A model generated the notes under the pieces. That model did not search any database, was not told the DNA's origin, and saw only the letters and a list, made by a program, of their open reading frames with translations. Source: Candidatus Bathyarchaeota archaeon (lineage in GTDB: Archaea; Thermoproteota; Bathyarchaeia; Bathyarchaeales; Bathycorpusculaceae). From it: DNA of 64,000 bases. This document shows, one piece after another, positions 9,444-17,250 of the stretch; within the stretch, counting starts at the first letter, position 1, and each line of letters begins with the position of its first letter. The stretch lies in contig PLTA01000024.1 of NCBI GenBank assembly GCA_003164295.1, positions 62,001-126,000 on the forward strand. Reading direction: 5' to 3'. The translations under genes and the position numbers were made by a program.

Positions 9444-9476
9444 TTTCGGCTCTTGTATTTTCTTCGGGCTAAAATA

Positions 9477-10904
9477 ATGACCAATACGCCATCAAGCATT
9501 AACTTTTTTAACACATTAACGCGTAAAAAAGAAGTTTTTAAGCCATTGGAAGAGGGCAAATTAAAAATGTACACTTGCGGCCCAACGGTTTACGATTTTG
9601 CGCATATTGGCAATTTCAGAGCGTTTCTATTTGAGGATTTACTGAAACGTTGGCTTGTGCATAGAGGCTTCAAAGTTACACACATAATGAACCTTACTGA
9701 TATTGATGATAAAACAATCAAGGGCAGTCAAAAGCAGCAAATACCGCTTAGACAGTTCACCGATTTCTATGTGAAAGCATTCTTTGAAGACATCAAAGTT
9801 CTGAACATAGAGCCTGCAGACATTTATCCAAGAGCCACCGACTTTGTTCCTGAAATGGTTGCTTTAATCAAGACCTTGATGGATAAGGGCTACGCCTACA
9901 GGGGGGAAGACGGCTCAATCTACTTTGCCATAAGCAAGTTTCCAGATTACGGTAAACTGTCAAAAATTAAAACCGCTGAGCTTAAAGCTGGCGCACGGGT
10001 CAGCCAAGATGAATATGCTAAAGAAGAGGCTCAGGACTTTGCTTTGTGGAAGGCTTGGACACCGGAAGATGGGGATGTGTTTTGGGAGACAGAGCTGGGC
10101 AAAGGTAGACCAGGTTGGCATATTGAATGCTCTGCTATGTCTATGAAGTATCTTGGCGAAACATTTGATATTCACTGTGGCGGCGTGGACAACATGTTTC
10201 CGCATCACGAAAATGAAATTGCGCAAAGCGAGGCAGCAACTGGAAAGAAATTTGTTGATTATTGGTTACATAATGAGCATTTACTTGTTGAAAGCAAAAA
10301 AATGGCTAAACGCCTCGGCAACTTTTACACGCTTCGAGACCTGTTAGCTAAAGGATACGACCCAATTGCCATCAGATACCTGCTTATGTCTACTCATTAT
10401 CGGCAGCAATTCAACTTCACTTTTGAAGGCTTAGAATCTTCGAAGAGTGCAATGGATAGGTTAAGAAATTTTGTGCGGCGCTTGCACGATGTTGACGGAG
10501 GCAAGGACAGCAAGGGAAAAGTCGCTGTTTTAACTGAGAAACTTGAAGCTTGTTTTGGCGGTTCAATGGACGATGACTTAGACATTGGGACGGCGTTGGC
10601 GTCACTGTTTGATTTTGTCCGTGAGATTAACATTTTGCTCGATGAAAACGTGATAAGTAAAGCTGAAGCAGCGGAAGTCGGCGGCTTGATGATGCTTCTA
10701 GATGAGGTGTTAGGTGTTATAGGCAAAGTGGAAGTTGAAGAAGCATTATCGGGGGATATTGATGCGATGGTGCAGAAACGTGAGGCAGCACGGAAAGCAA
10801 AGAATTGGAAAGAAGCAGATGAAATAAGAGCGCAGCTTAAAGCAATGGGCATTGTACTTGAAGATACAGCGCAGGGTATTCGTTGGCATAAAGAGAAAAC
10901 TTAG
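9477..10904 (+). CDS. cysS: Cysteinyl-tRNA synthetase
   Basis: A class I synthetase charging tRNA-Cys, 475 residues from ATG 9477. The HIGH-type motif is AHIGNFRAF near residue 37. Zinc ligands include CGPTVYD near 24 and the HCGGVDNMFPHHENE region. The KMSKS equivalent reads KMAKRLGN. A C-terminal DALR-type helical domain follows, ending in an EADEIR segment typical of CysS. Length fits the family. It is convergent with lplA, the two stops overlapping by 4 bases. Confidence 0.96.
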   Translation: MTNTPSSINFFNTLTRKKEVFKPLEEGKLKMYTCGPTVYDFAHIGNFRAFLFEDLLKRWLVHRGFKVTHIMNLTDIDDKTIKGSQKQQIPLRQFTDFYVKAFFEDIKVLNIEPADIYPRATDFVPEMVALIKTLMDKGYAYRGEDGSIYFAISKFPDYGKLSKIKTAELKAGARVSQDEYAKEEAQDFALWKAWTPEDGDVFWETELGKGRPGWHIECSAMSMKYLGETFDIHCGGVDNMFPHHENEIAQSEAATGKKFVDYWLHNEHLLVESKKMAKRLGNFYTLRDLLAKGYDPIAIRYLLMSTHYRQQFNFTFEGLESSKSAMDRLRNFVRRLHDVDGGKDSKGKVAVLTEKLEACFGGSMDDDLDIGTALASLFDFVREINILLDENVISKAEAAEVGGLMMLLDEVLGVIGKVEVEEALSGDIDAMVQKREAARKAKNWKEADEIRAQLKAMGIVLEDTAQGIRWHKEKT

Positions 10905-11683
10905 AGTTTGCCTTCAAAATTCCACTTTTCTGTAACATACTTTTCTTTGTAGAGCTTATTTGCAAGCCCAACCTCAGTTGACGTTAACTCTCCGGGGTCA
11001 AACTGAACCTTTAGCATCGCCTTAAACCCCTGAGCCAACGCATTCGCAACAGTTTCAGGCAAAACAGCGTGACCGAGCTCGTTTTGAATGCTGGTAATTT
11101 TGCGCTGAGCAATATCGGCGGCTTGGGTGCAACTCGCATTTTTCAATTTTAGAAGCTGAAACATTTTTGGCAAATCAACACTTTGTAAAAGCGTGCCATG
11201 CTGAAGGACGACGCCGCGCGTTATGATTTGACTGCTGCCGGAGATTTTTTTGCCACCGACCGTCATGTTTGGGCAGTTTTTAGCGTCACCAGTGCTGAAG
11301 TCAGCTGTTATCCCCAAAAGTCGAAGCGCATCCTTAATCGCCTCGTAGACCTTGGCGTAAACCACTGTAATGTCCGATGTACCTAAGGTTTCAGTTTTCG
11401 CAATCAAGCCATAGGTGACTTCGCCCTCGTAATCATGGTAGACGGTGCCGCCGCCACTAATGCGCCTGACTACATCAACGCCGATCCGTTTGCAAGCATC
11501 AAGATAAACTTCAGACTCGGGATTCTGGTTTTTTCCGATGCTTACAGCAGATGGTTGCCAACGATAAAACCTAAGCGTGTTCGGAATCTGCCCAGAGATT
11601 CGAGCTGTCAAAACTGCCTCATCGATTGCCATATTCATGAATGCATTGTTGGTTTCGAAGGATAGTAAACGCCAAGTATCCAT
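10901..11683 (-). CDS. lplA: Lipoate-protein ligase A (catalytic domain)
   Basis: The 260-residue biotin/lipoate ligase fold protein has RRISGGGTVYHD near residue 73 and GGKKISGSSQ near 142, the lipoyl-AMP-forming signatures, with the conserved lysine in the second. Bacterial LplA carries an extra C-terminal domain, which is missing here; archaeal enzymes usually have it as a separate LplB protein, not seen in this window. Substrates would be lipoyl domains of glycine cleavage or 2-oxoacid dehydrogenase complexes. Its 3' end overlaps cysS. Confidence 0.88.
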   Translation of the reverse strand: MDTWRLLSFETNNAFMNMAIDEAVLTARISGQIPNTLRFYRWQPSAVSIGKNQNPESEVYLDACKRIGVDVVRRISGGGTVYHDYEGEVTYGLIAKTETLGTSDITVVYAKVYEAIKDALRLLGITADFSTGDAKNCPNMTVGGKKISGSSQIITRGVVLQHGTLLQSVDLPKMFQLLKLKNASCTQAADIAQRKITSIQNELGHAVLPETVANALAQGFKAMLKVQFDPGELTSTEVGLANKLYKEKYVTEKWNFEGKL

Positions 11684-11971
11684 AAAGATTCAATTCTTGC
11701 CAATCAAAACTATGTTTGCCTTAAAGCTTTTATGATCAAGGGACAGTAACAGGGAAGCGCAAACTTATCGCTTCAAAAACACGGAAATTGGTTCGACATC
11801 ATTTCGGCGACGGGTTCTTTTGAATATTTGGTGCCTAATAGACCCTATTTGAACCCTTTAGTGAACCCTCCGCGGTAGTCTCGACGAGCAGAACAAAACG
11901 AAGCAGAAAGGATGGCGGAGATAAAGCCTTAAAACCTGAACTTGCATTCTTAAGGAAAAGAGGGAAAGAAA

Positions 11972-12853
11972 TTGAAGGTTATCTCTGGTCCAGCATCCAA
12001 AGAACTTGCTGAACATATTTCAGCGTTAACTGGCTTTGACAATATACCTGTGGCTTCCAAGGTTTTTCCTGATGGAGAATCATACGTTCGCTTAGAAGGT
12101 GACGTTAAAAGCGAAAATGTCGCTATTGTGCAGACTACGTGTCCGCCGATGCAGGATGGACGGCTTTTTCAGTTAGCGTTCATTGCTGATGCAGCTAAGC
12201 GAGGTGGTGCGAGCAAAGTAACCGCGGTTGTGCCGTATTTGGCTTATGCACGTCAAGACAAAACCTTTCTGGCGGGTGAGGGCATAAGCGTTGAAACTAT
12301 TGCGCGAATGCTAAAAGCCTCGGGAATCGACGAGTTAATCACAGTCAATATACACTCAGAACCTACGCTCAAGCAGTTCCCGTTTCCAGCCAAAACCCTG
12401 AGCGCTATACCTCTTTTGGCGAAGTATTTTGTGAATAAAGGCTTCAAAGGCGCGTTTGCATTGTCGCCTGATAAGGGTGCGATGTATATTGCAAAGCAGG
12501 CGCAGGAGGTCCTTGGCGGAGACGCAGGGCACCTAAACAAACAACGTGACCGCTACACTGGACAAACAGTTCAGACCGCTGAGGGCTTAAACGTGAAAAA
12601 CCAAACCGTAATTATCCTAGACGACATCATCAGCACAGGTGGCACAATTGTGGGAGCAGCAAAAATTCTCCGTGAACAAGGCGCCAAACATGTTTTCTGC
12701 GCATGTGTACATGGCTTGCTAATCGGTGATGCGGAAAAGCGGATTTTGGATGCTGGTGTAGAAGAAATTGTTGGCACTGACAGCGTACCTGGTAATATCA
12801 GCAAAGTTTCGCTGGCGCCTCTTTTGAGTCAAGAGCTTAGGTCGCAAAAATAG
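11972..12853 (+). CDS. prs: Ribose-phosphate pyrophosphokinase
   Basis: The 293-residue enzyme makes PRPP from ribose 5-phosphate and ATP. It starts at TTG 11972 with GAGGG about eight bases upstream. It shows FPDGESYVRL near residue 33, the ATP loop PYLAYARQDKTF near 90, and the PRPP-binding loop VIILDDIISTGGT near 210. Length is that of archaeal class enzymes. The stop TAG overlaps the GTG start of trmG10 (TAGTG), so the two are translationally coupled. PRPP also feeds the pyrE product encoded at 31 kb. Confidence 0.95.
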   Translation: MKVISGPASKELAEHISALTGFDNIPVASKVFPDGESYVRLEGDVKSENVAIVQTTCPPMQDGRLFQLAFIADAAKRGGASKVTAVVPYLAYARQDKTFLAGEGISVETIARMLKASGIDELITVNIHSEPTLKQFPFPAKTLSAIPLLAKYFVNKGFKGAFALSPDKGAMYIAKQAQEVLGGDAGHLNKQRDRYTGQTVQTAEGLNVKNQTVIILDDIISTGGTIVGAAKILREQGAKHVFCACVHGLLIGDAEKRILDAGVEEIVGTDSVPGNISKVSLAPLLSQELRSQK

Positions 12854-13926
12854 TGCCTAAACTTTTCTTTTTGTTGTCAGGCGAGAATGAGTCGCTTCCT
12901 GCAGCGGAAGTTAAAGCAATTCTTGAAGCTGAAGGCTACCAATACGCGAATGCTCAAGAGTTTGACCAGGTTCTACGGCTGGAAGCCGAAGTGGGAAGCG
13001 TGCAACCAGTTCAGGTTCGCTCAGCGTACACCCGCGTTTGTGCACTGGAACTTTTTGTATCAAACGCAAACCTAACAGACATTGTCAAAACAGCTTCAGA
13101 AACAGACTTCAAAGCTGTACTGCATCCAGGCGAAAGTTTTGCGGTAAGAATAAACCGCATAAAAAACTATGCGGATGAAGCCATTAATACCATGGTTCTT
13201 GAAGGCAAACTAGGCAAACAAATCCTTGACAGTACCGAAGGTACAAAAGTCAGCCTAAAAAACCCTGAAAAAACTTTCCTTGGCATAATCACAAACGAAA
13301 AACTAATTCTAGGGTTAAAACTCACGGATATAACCAGCAAGACATTTTCGGAGCGCAGACCCAGAAAAAAACCGTTCTTCCACCCGTCTGCAATGCCCTC
13401 GAAGATGGCGCGTTGCATGGTTAATTTGGCGCATGGGAAAGCAGAAAGTTTAGTTTTGGATCCATTTTGCGGGACTGGCACATCGCTTATTGAAGCTACC
13501 TACATTGGTTGCCGAGCTGTGGGTGTGGATGCTCAAAGACGAATGATTATGGGGACTAGAAAAAACCTGCGTTTCTTTAACATTGCTGCTGAAGGGCTGG
13601 TTTTGGCTGATGCTCGTCATTTGCCGTTTTTCAAAGTTGATTTGGTTGTTACTGATCCGCCTTATGGACGTTCATCCAGCACGTTAAAATCAACAACTAA
13701 ACAGTTGGTGCAGGATGTTTTAGCTTCAACCTATGGCTTGCTAAGTGTTGGGCAACGGATTTGTATAGCCCTTCCCATAATGGTGAATCAACATGGAGAA
13801 ATAGATCATATGGCCAAGGATTTGGCCGGGTATATTGAAGGTCTTGGATACAAAACGATTGAGTCACACTTAGTCTTTATTCATAGGTCCCTAACACGCG
13901 AAATAATGGTTTACGAAAAGAAATAA
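12853..13926 (+). CDS. tRNA (guanine-10-N2) methyltransferase, THUMP type
   Basis: The 357-residue protein has an N-terminal THUMP domain (to ~residue 155) and a Rossmann methyltransferase with LDPFCGTGTSLIEA near 200 and the N2-methylating motif DPPYGRSS near 275. This is the archaeal TrmG10/Trm11 family acting on G10 of tRNA. It starts at GTG overlapping the prs stop. Its last ~55 codons (from RICIALP to VYEKK) have a diverged counterpart 4.9 kb downstream at 18858-18998, directly coupled to rnz. This suggests that the present 3' end came with, or was left by, an insertion. Confidence 0.92.
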   Translation: MPKLFFLLSGENESLPAAEVKAILEAEGYQYANAQEFDQVLRLEAEVGSVQPVQVRSAYTRVCALELFVSNANLTDIVKTASETDFKAVLHPGESFAVRINRIKNYADEAINTMVLEGKLGKQILDSTEGTKVSLKNPEKTFLGIITNEKLILGLKLTDITSKTFSERRPRKKPFFHPSAMPSKMARCMVNLAHGKAESLVLDPFCGTGTSLIEATYIGCRAVGVDAQRRMIMGTRKNLRFFNIAAEGLVLADARHLPFFKVDLVVTDPPYGRSSSTLKSTTKQLVQDVLASTYGLLSVGQRICIALPIMVNQHGEIDHMAKDLAGYIEGLGYKTIESHLVFIHRSLTREIMVYEKK

Positions 13927-13948
13927 TTTCAATTCAATCCAAGACCAC

Positions 13949-14308
13949 TTATGTTTTCAAAAATATCATTAACTCTGTCCTTGGGTTATTTCCTTCGGTA
14001 GATTTTGTAAGTCGAGATGTGTAATTATTCATCTCTAGTATTTTCTTTGCTGTCAATTCTTGCAAAGCTAATTCCACGATAAGTGAAGCGGTTCTCATTC
14101 CAAGAACAAAAAATGCTTCACTTTTTTTCTTAATCTGGCCAACACAGAAACTAACAACTTGGTCAGGAGTGTTTCCTGTTCGGACAAGCATCGTTGTCTC
14201 ACTCCAAGTCTCAATAAGTTCTTCAAATTTTTCTTCAAGAAACTTTGGTGCGTAACCCGCTTTCTTTAGATTATGTAGATATTCAACAATTGATGAGAAA
14301 AATGTCAA
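13949..14308 (-). CDS. Hypothetical helical protein, 119 aa
   Basis: A soluble, mostly helical protein with no family I know. It has a charged N-terminal half (FLEEKFEELIETW) and a leucine/alanine-rich helix (ASLIVELALQELTAKKILEM). It is the only sizeable minus-strand gene in the island and begins the segment immediately after trmG10, convergent with it. Context does not reveal its role. Confidence 0.5.
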   Translation of the reverse strand: MTFFSSIVEYLHNLKKAGYAPKFLEEKFEELIETWSETTMLVRTGNTPDQVVSFCVGQIKKKSEAFFVLGMRTASLIVELALQELTAKKILEMNNYTSRLTKSTEGNNPRTELMIFLKT

Positions 14309-14468
14309 ATTTACTTCTGTTTTTACTGCTCAACTCAATTACCCAATAATCAAAAAGATATAACGAGAAAGTATCCTATGTGCGGCGGAAAATTTGAGTA
14401 ACCATTTTTTATTTCTTAAAACCAATCTCATTTCAAAATGAAGGTCTAGTGCTTGAAATTAAAGAAGT

Positions 14469-14480
14469 TTTTATATAAAA
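14469..14480 (+). promoter_or_regulatory. TATA box of the island's plus-strand genes
   Basis: TTTATATAAAAA preceded by purines (GAAG) is the best TATA/BRE match in the island. Predicted transcription start is near 14500. Between it and the first called ORF (14622) lie two minute ATG frames of 10 and 8 codons, the second preceded by GGAG, so the leader may be translated. Confidence 0.5.
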
Positions 14481-14621
14481 ACCACTCTAAAACAAACCAT
14501 GCATAAACGCTTTAAAACAAGCACTCCATAGGAGCATAATGGTGAGTCAAATTGACCAGGTTTAAATTAGAGCGGTTCCCTGTTCACGAAGAGTGAAAAC
14601 TAAGTTAGAAGGTGTTTTAGT

Positions 14622-14843
14622 TTGAGTTATGATAAATATTTTCTTGATAGCTACCACGAATATGACAACGTAGAATATGCTTCAATGAAATTTCTTAAGG
14701 AACATTTCAATTTAACGACAGAACAAACTAAAACAATTCACAAAACCCAACAGGTTAGGCGCAGACCTTTCCACGATAACGAAATGAAGGCTGTTACATG
14801 TTATAGTGTTTATGATGTAAAAAGCCTTTTTCAAATAAAATAA
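14622..14843 (+). CDS. Hypothetical protein, 73 aa, TTG start
   Basis: A small tyrosine-rich, basic protein (SYDKYFLDSYHEYDN at its N-terminus, then KTIHKTQQVRRRPFHDNE). The TTG at 14622 has GAAGGTG upstream. No domain is recognised. The size and composition are typical of archaeal plasmid or virus genes. It is first in a row of closely packed plus-strand ORFs. Confidence 0.5.
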   Translation: MSYDKYFLDSYHEYDNVEYASMKFLKEHFNLTTEQTKTIHKTQQVRRRPFHDNEMKAVTCYSVYDVKSLFQIK

Positions 14844-14850
14844 AAAAAAG

Positions 14851-14931
14851 TTGCGAGATAAAGAATCATTAAACACTGATCTGGAATTAATCAAGCAATT
14901 CCTAGCTAAAGTCGAAGGCTCTAAACCATGA
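14851..14931 (+). CDS. Possible 26-aa peptide coupled to next gene
   Basis: TTG 14851 opens a 26-codon frame, charged and helical (DLELIKQFLAKVEGSK), whose TGA overlaps the ATG of the next gene as ATGA. The overlap is the main support; length alone would not justify a call. It may be a coupling leader rather than a functional protein. Confidence 0.3.
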   Translation: MRDKESLNTDLELIKQFLAKVEGSKP

Positions 14932-15260
14932 CAAGCAAGAAAACATCTGAAATGACTTTTAGAGAGTTCATAGAAGCAAGTAAGGCAGCTAAAAACCTCC
15001 TAATTGATAATGTAGAAAGGGATATGCTTACAAAAATGCGTCAAGAAGGATTTACCGACGAAGAAATCTACAATATGCTTATGCCCAAGCTTTGGAATTT
15101 ATATCTGGAAGTTATAGGAAATTATTTAGAGAAAGCTTTTTCGGAATTGGTCCCATTAATAGAAGTAAATCCCAATTTAGCAAATCATCCAACACTACAG
15201 AAACTTCAAAAACAACTCACGGAATCTATAGAAAAACTTGAAAAAGAAGGCGCTAAATAA
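14928..15260 (+). CDS. Hypothetical helical protein, 110 aa
   Basis: The protein is almost entirely helical and strongly charged, with a C-terminal heptad-like stretch (LQKLQKQLTESIEKLEKEG) that could form a coiled coil. There is no known family. It is locked between two overlapping neighbours: its ATG overlaps the upstream micro-ORF and its TAA overlaps the next ATG (TAATG), so these genes form a tightly coupled operon within the island. Confidence 0.6.
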   Translation: MTSKKTSEMTFREFIEASKAAKNLLIDNVERDMLTKMRQEGFTDEEIYNMLMPKLWNLYLEVIGNYLEKAFSELVPLIEVNPNLANHPTLQKLQKQLTESIEKLEKEGAK

Positions 15261-15568
15261 TGGCTAAGAAGAAGGCTAACGGAAAAAATAAGGAAATTAG
15301 AGAAGTAGTTGGCGAACTCAGCGACATAAAGTGTCCTTTATGTGGTCGCTTCTATTCAAAAAAGGAAGCTGCAATTAAGACAATCGCAAAAGAGGATCAA
15401 GAAGATGGCCTTGAAACTGTTAATATGTGTATCCGGTGCTTGTGGACAGCCCCAGATATAGCGAAACATATTGATCCCGTAAAAAAGAAAAGTTGGCAAC
15501 AGTGGATAACCGACTATGACTTTACTTACGATAAAGCGTTAGAGCGTAAGATGAATAAAAAAACTTAA
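15260..15568 (+). CDS. Zinc-finger protein of unknown function, 102 aa
   Basis: A lysine-rich N-terminus (AKKKANGKNK) precedes a CPLC...CIRC pair of cysteine knuckles spanning residues ~24-58. That is a likely four-cysteine zinc site, though the gap is longer than in a classic ribbon. A tryptophan-rich tail follows (KSWQQWITDYDFTYD). It is coupled to the preceding gene by TAATG. DNA or RNA binding is a reasonable inference; nothing more can be said. Confidence 0.6.
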   Translation: MAKKKANGKNKEIREVVGELSDIKCPLCGRFYSKKEAAIKTIAKEDQEDGLETVNMCIRCLWTAPDIAKHIDPVKKKSWQQWITDYDFTYDKALERKMNKKT

Positions 15569-15640
15569 GCCTTAACTCCTTTTCTTTGGTAGGAAGACTT
15601 AAAAAAACAAGTTAACATAACGCTAAAGGAGAGAAAAAAA

Positions 15641-15718
15641 TTGGAAAAATACAGTTACGTCTTATTCACTCTTGACTTTTTCGGAGTATTTTTTTGGGTT
15701 TTGGGTGAAAATATATGA
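15641..15718 (+). CDS. 25-aa hydrophobic peptide with strong RBS, coupled to zinc ribbon
   Basis: TTG 15641 is preceded by AAAGGAGAG at ideal spacing. The peptide (KYSYVLFTLDFFGVFFWVLG core) is one short hydrophobic segment, and its TGA overlaps the ATG of the following zinc-ribbon gene as ATGA. The ribosome-binding site and overlap together make this more than chance. It could be a single-pass membrane peptide or a leader. Confidence 0.45.
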   Translation: MEKYSYVLFTLDFFGVFFWVLGENI

Positions 15719-15891
15719 AAGATTTTAAGTGCCCAAGATGTGGTGGACCAACTGAAAAGATTTGGGAAAATTCGACCAGAACAAGATACGGAATGAGATG
15801 TAAGAAAGGTCACGCAAAAACAGGTGGTAAATCAGGTGATTCAATGGAGTACCCCACATTTCTTGTTTCAAGTGAAGAACTTGTCAAGTAA
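15715..15891 (+). CDS. Zinc-ribbon protein, 58 aa
   Basis: It begins KDFKCPRCGGPTEKIW and continues with MRCKKGHAKTGG, giving a Cys-x2-Cys and a Cys-x3-His/Cys half-site typical of small archaeal zinc ribbons. It starts at ATG 15715, overlapping the upstream peptide. Such stand-alone ribbons are common on archaeal plasmids and viruses. Probable nucleic-acid binding, no specific function. Confidence 0.6.
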   Translation: MKDFKCPRCGGPTEKIWENSTRTRYGMRCKKGHAKTGGKSGDSMEYPTFLVSSEELVK

Positions 15892-16125
15892 AGAATAGAA
15901 TGCTCTTTTGGGTGAAAAATATGTTACGTTCAGTTTCCTAACCAAAGTAGAAGGCGGTTGAATGAAAGTAAGGGGGGAACTGGAGATAACCCCACTTTGG
16001 GCGGGTTATAGCCAACAAACCAACCCACTAGCGTTACAGTAAGATAAAGCAAGAAAAGAAACGACTAAAAGCGTAATAGTCATTATCTTTTTCGTCTATA
16101 AGGCCTATCCTATTGGGATATTAAA

Positions 16126-16260
16126 ATGAACCAAAAATGCCCCCGATGCGGAACCACAACAACACAAGGCTTGATTTATGATAAAGTATACAAGAACTTG
16201 CTATGCTATAAATGCGCGAAAAAACAAAATCCAAATTTAAAGGTACCCCCTCGCAGGTAA
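16126..16260 (+). CDS. Zinc-ribbon protein, 44 aa
   Basis: Forty-four residues with knuckles CPRCG near residue 5 and CYKC near 27, separated by ~18 residues, and a basic tail (KKQNPNLKVPPRR). That is a minimal treble-clef or ribbon. The start is ATG 16126; no strong ribosome-binding site is visible. It is the third cysteine-knuckle protein in under 1.1 kb. Confidence 0.5.
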   Translation: MNQKCPRCGTTTTQGLIYDKVYKNLLCYKCAKKQNPNLKVPPRR

Positions 16261-16354
16261 CGTTTGCCGGGTGTTTGTCTGGAGTCAAGAGAGAACTTAT
16301 TAGCTCACTCACAGAGATAGAGGGTACACCCTCAATTAGAAAGAGGCTTTAGCT

Positions 16355-16795
16355 ATGGCTAAACAAATGGGTTTGAACATGAAGGAAACAAAGAACGGCA
16401 ACGGTGCTAATCTTGGTTTTGAGGCAAAACTCTGGACAGCTGCTGATAAGATGCGTAATAATATGGATGCTGCGGAGTACAAGCATGTTGTTTTAGGTTT
16501 GATTTTTTTGAAGTATATCTCTGATGCTTTTGCTGAGGTTTATTTGGAGTTGAAGAATGATCCTGAAAGGCTATCGAACCCCGAAGATAAAGACGAGTAT
16601 AAGGAACTGATGGTGTACAATCCAGAAACTGGCGGCTGCTGTGATGGGATAACACCGCAGGGGCTAAACCTAAACAAAGGCGCCGAAGCCAACGTAGCCT
16701 ATCTTCAAGGGCGCCTAAACTTAGAAGACATAAAAGTCAATACAAAAAAACAATTAGAACCAGAAATTGTCGCCGCTCAAAGTCGGACCGCTTAA
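16355..16795 (+). pseudogene. hsdM: Type I restriction-modification M subunit, N-terminal fragment
   Basis: Residues ~18-85 match the N-terminal helical domain of HsdM closely ([38 protein letters not shown]). A complete HsdM has ~500 residues with a methyltransferase domain containing NPPF/NPPY; here none is present. After DEYKEL the sequence turns into an unrelated tail, and the frame stops at 16795. No hsdR or hsdS is found in the window. This is a truncated, non-functional remnant, possibly joined to foreign sequence by a deletion. Confidence 0.8.
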
Positions 16796-17250
16796 CCGAA
16801 TAATCTTACCCAATGCATCATTGGAATTAAGACTCTTGGAGAATTGAACTTGACACGTTTTGCCCAACCCCGAGGCCGATTTGCGCGGCGAAATAAATCC
16901 GTGAACATTGCAACCGCGAGCCACGGCGCAATCAGATACCTACGAAGGCCTTTCAAAATTTGGGGGTTAGAGAGAAGGCATACCCAGGAATAATCTAATC
17001 AGCAGAACATATAAAAAAACAAAATAGAAATCTTAATTGTATTCTTCCCATGTTGCCCATTTCGCGACAGACCTTTGTCTGAAGGATTTGGCGGCGTTTG
17101 AGATTTCGGTAGCAACACGGTATTCAGCAACTCTTGGGATATGTTAGAAATTTTAATCAAACCAAATTTTCAGGTAATTATGTATATACATATATTGGAT
17201 AAGGGTATTATTTATTTAAATAAGGTTTATTTTTTTGTAAGGTTAAAGTT
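16796..17250. other. Mosaic of remnants between hsdM fragment and kinase
   Basis: No complete gene was found. A GC-richer plus-strand frame (TTG 16850 to 16993, GGAG upstream) would encode ~47 arginine-rich residues and might be spurious. A minus-strand coding-like tail lies at 17033-17143. The last 100 bases are AT-rich and probably promote the histidine kinase. Confidence 0.4.
17033..17143 (-). pseudogene. C-terminal remnant of an unidentified protein
   Basis: On the minus strand an open stretch of 36 codons reads HIPRVAEYRVATEISNAAKS and ends WATWEEYN before TAA 17035-17033. It has protein-like composition but is preceded directly by an in-frame stop and lacks a start codon. I cannot name the family. 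It looks like the surviving end of a deleted gene. Confidence 0.35.
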
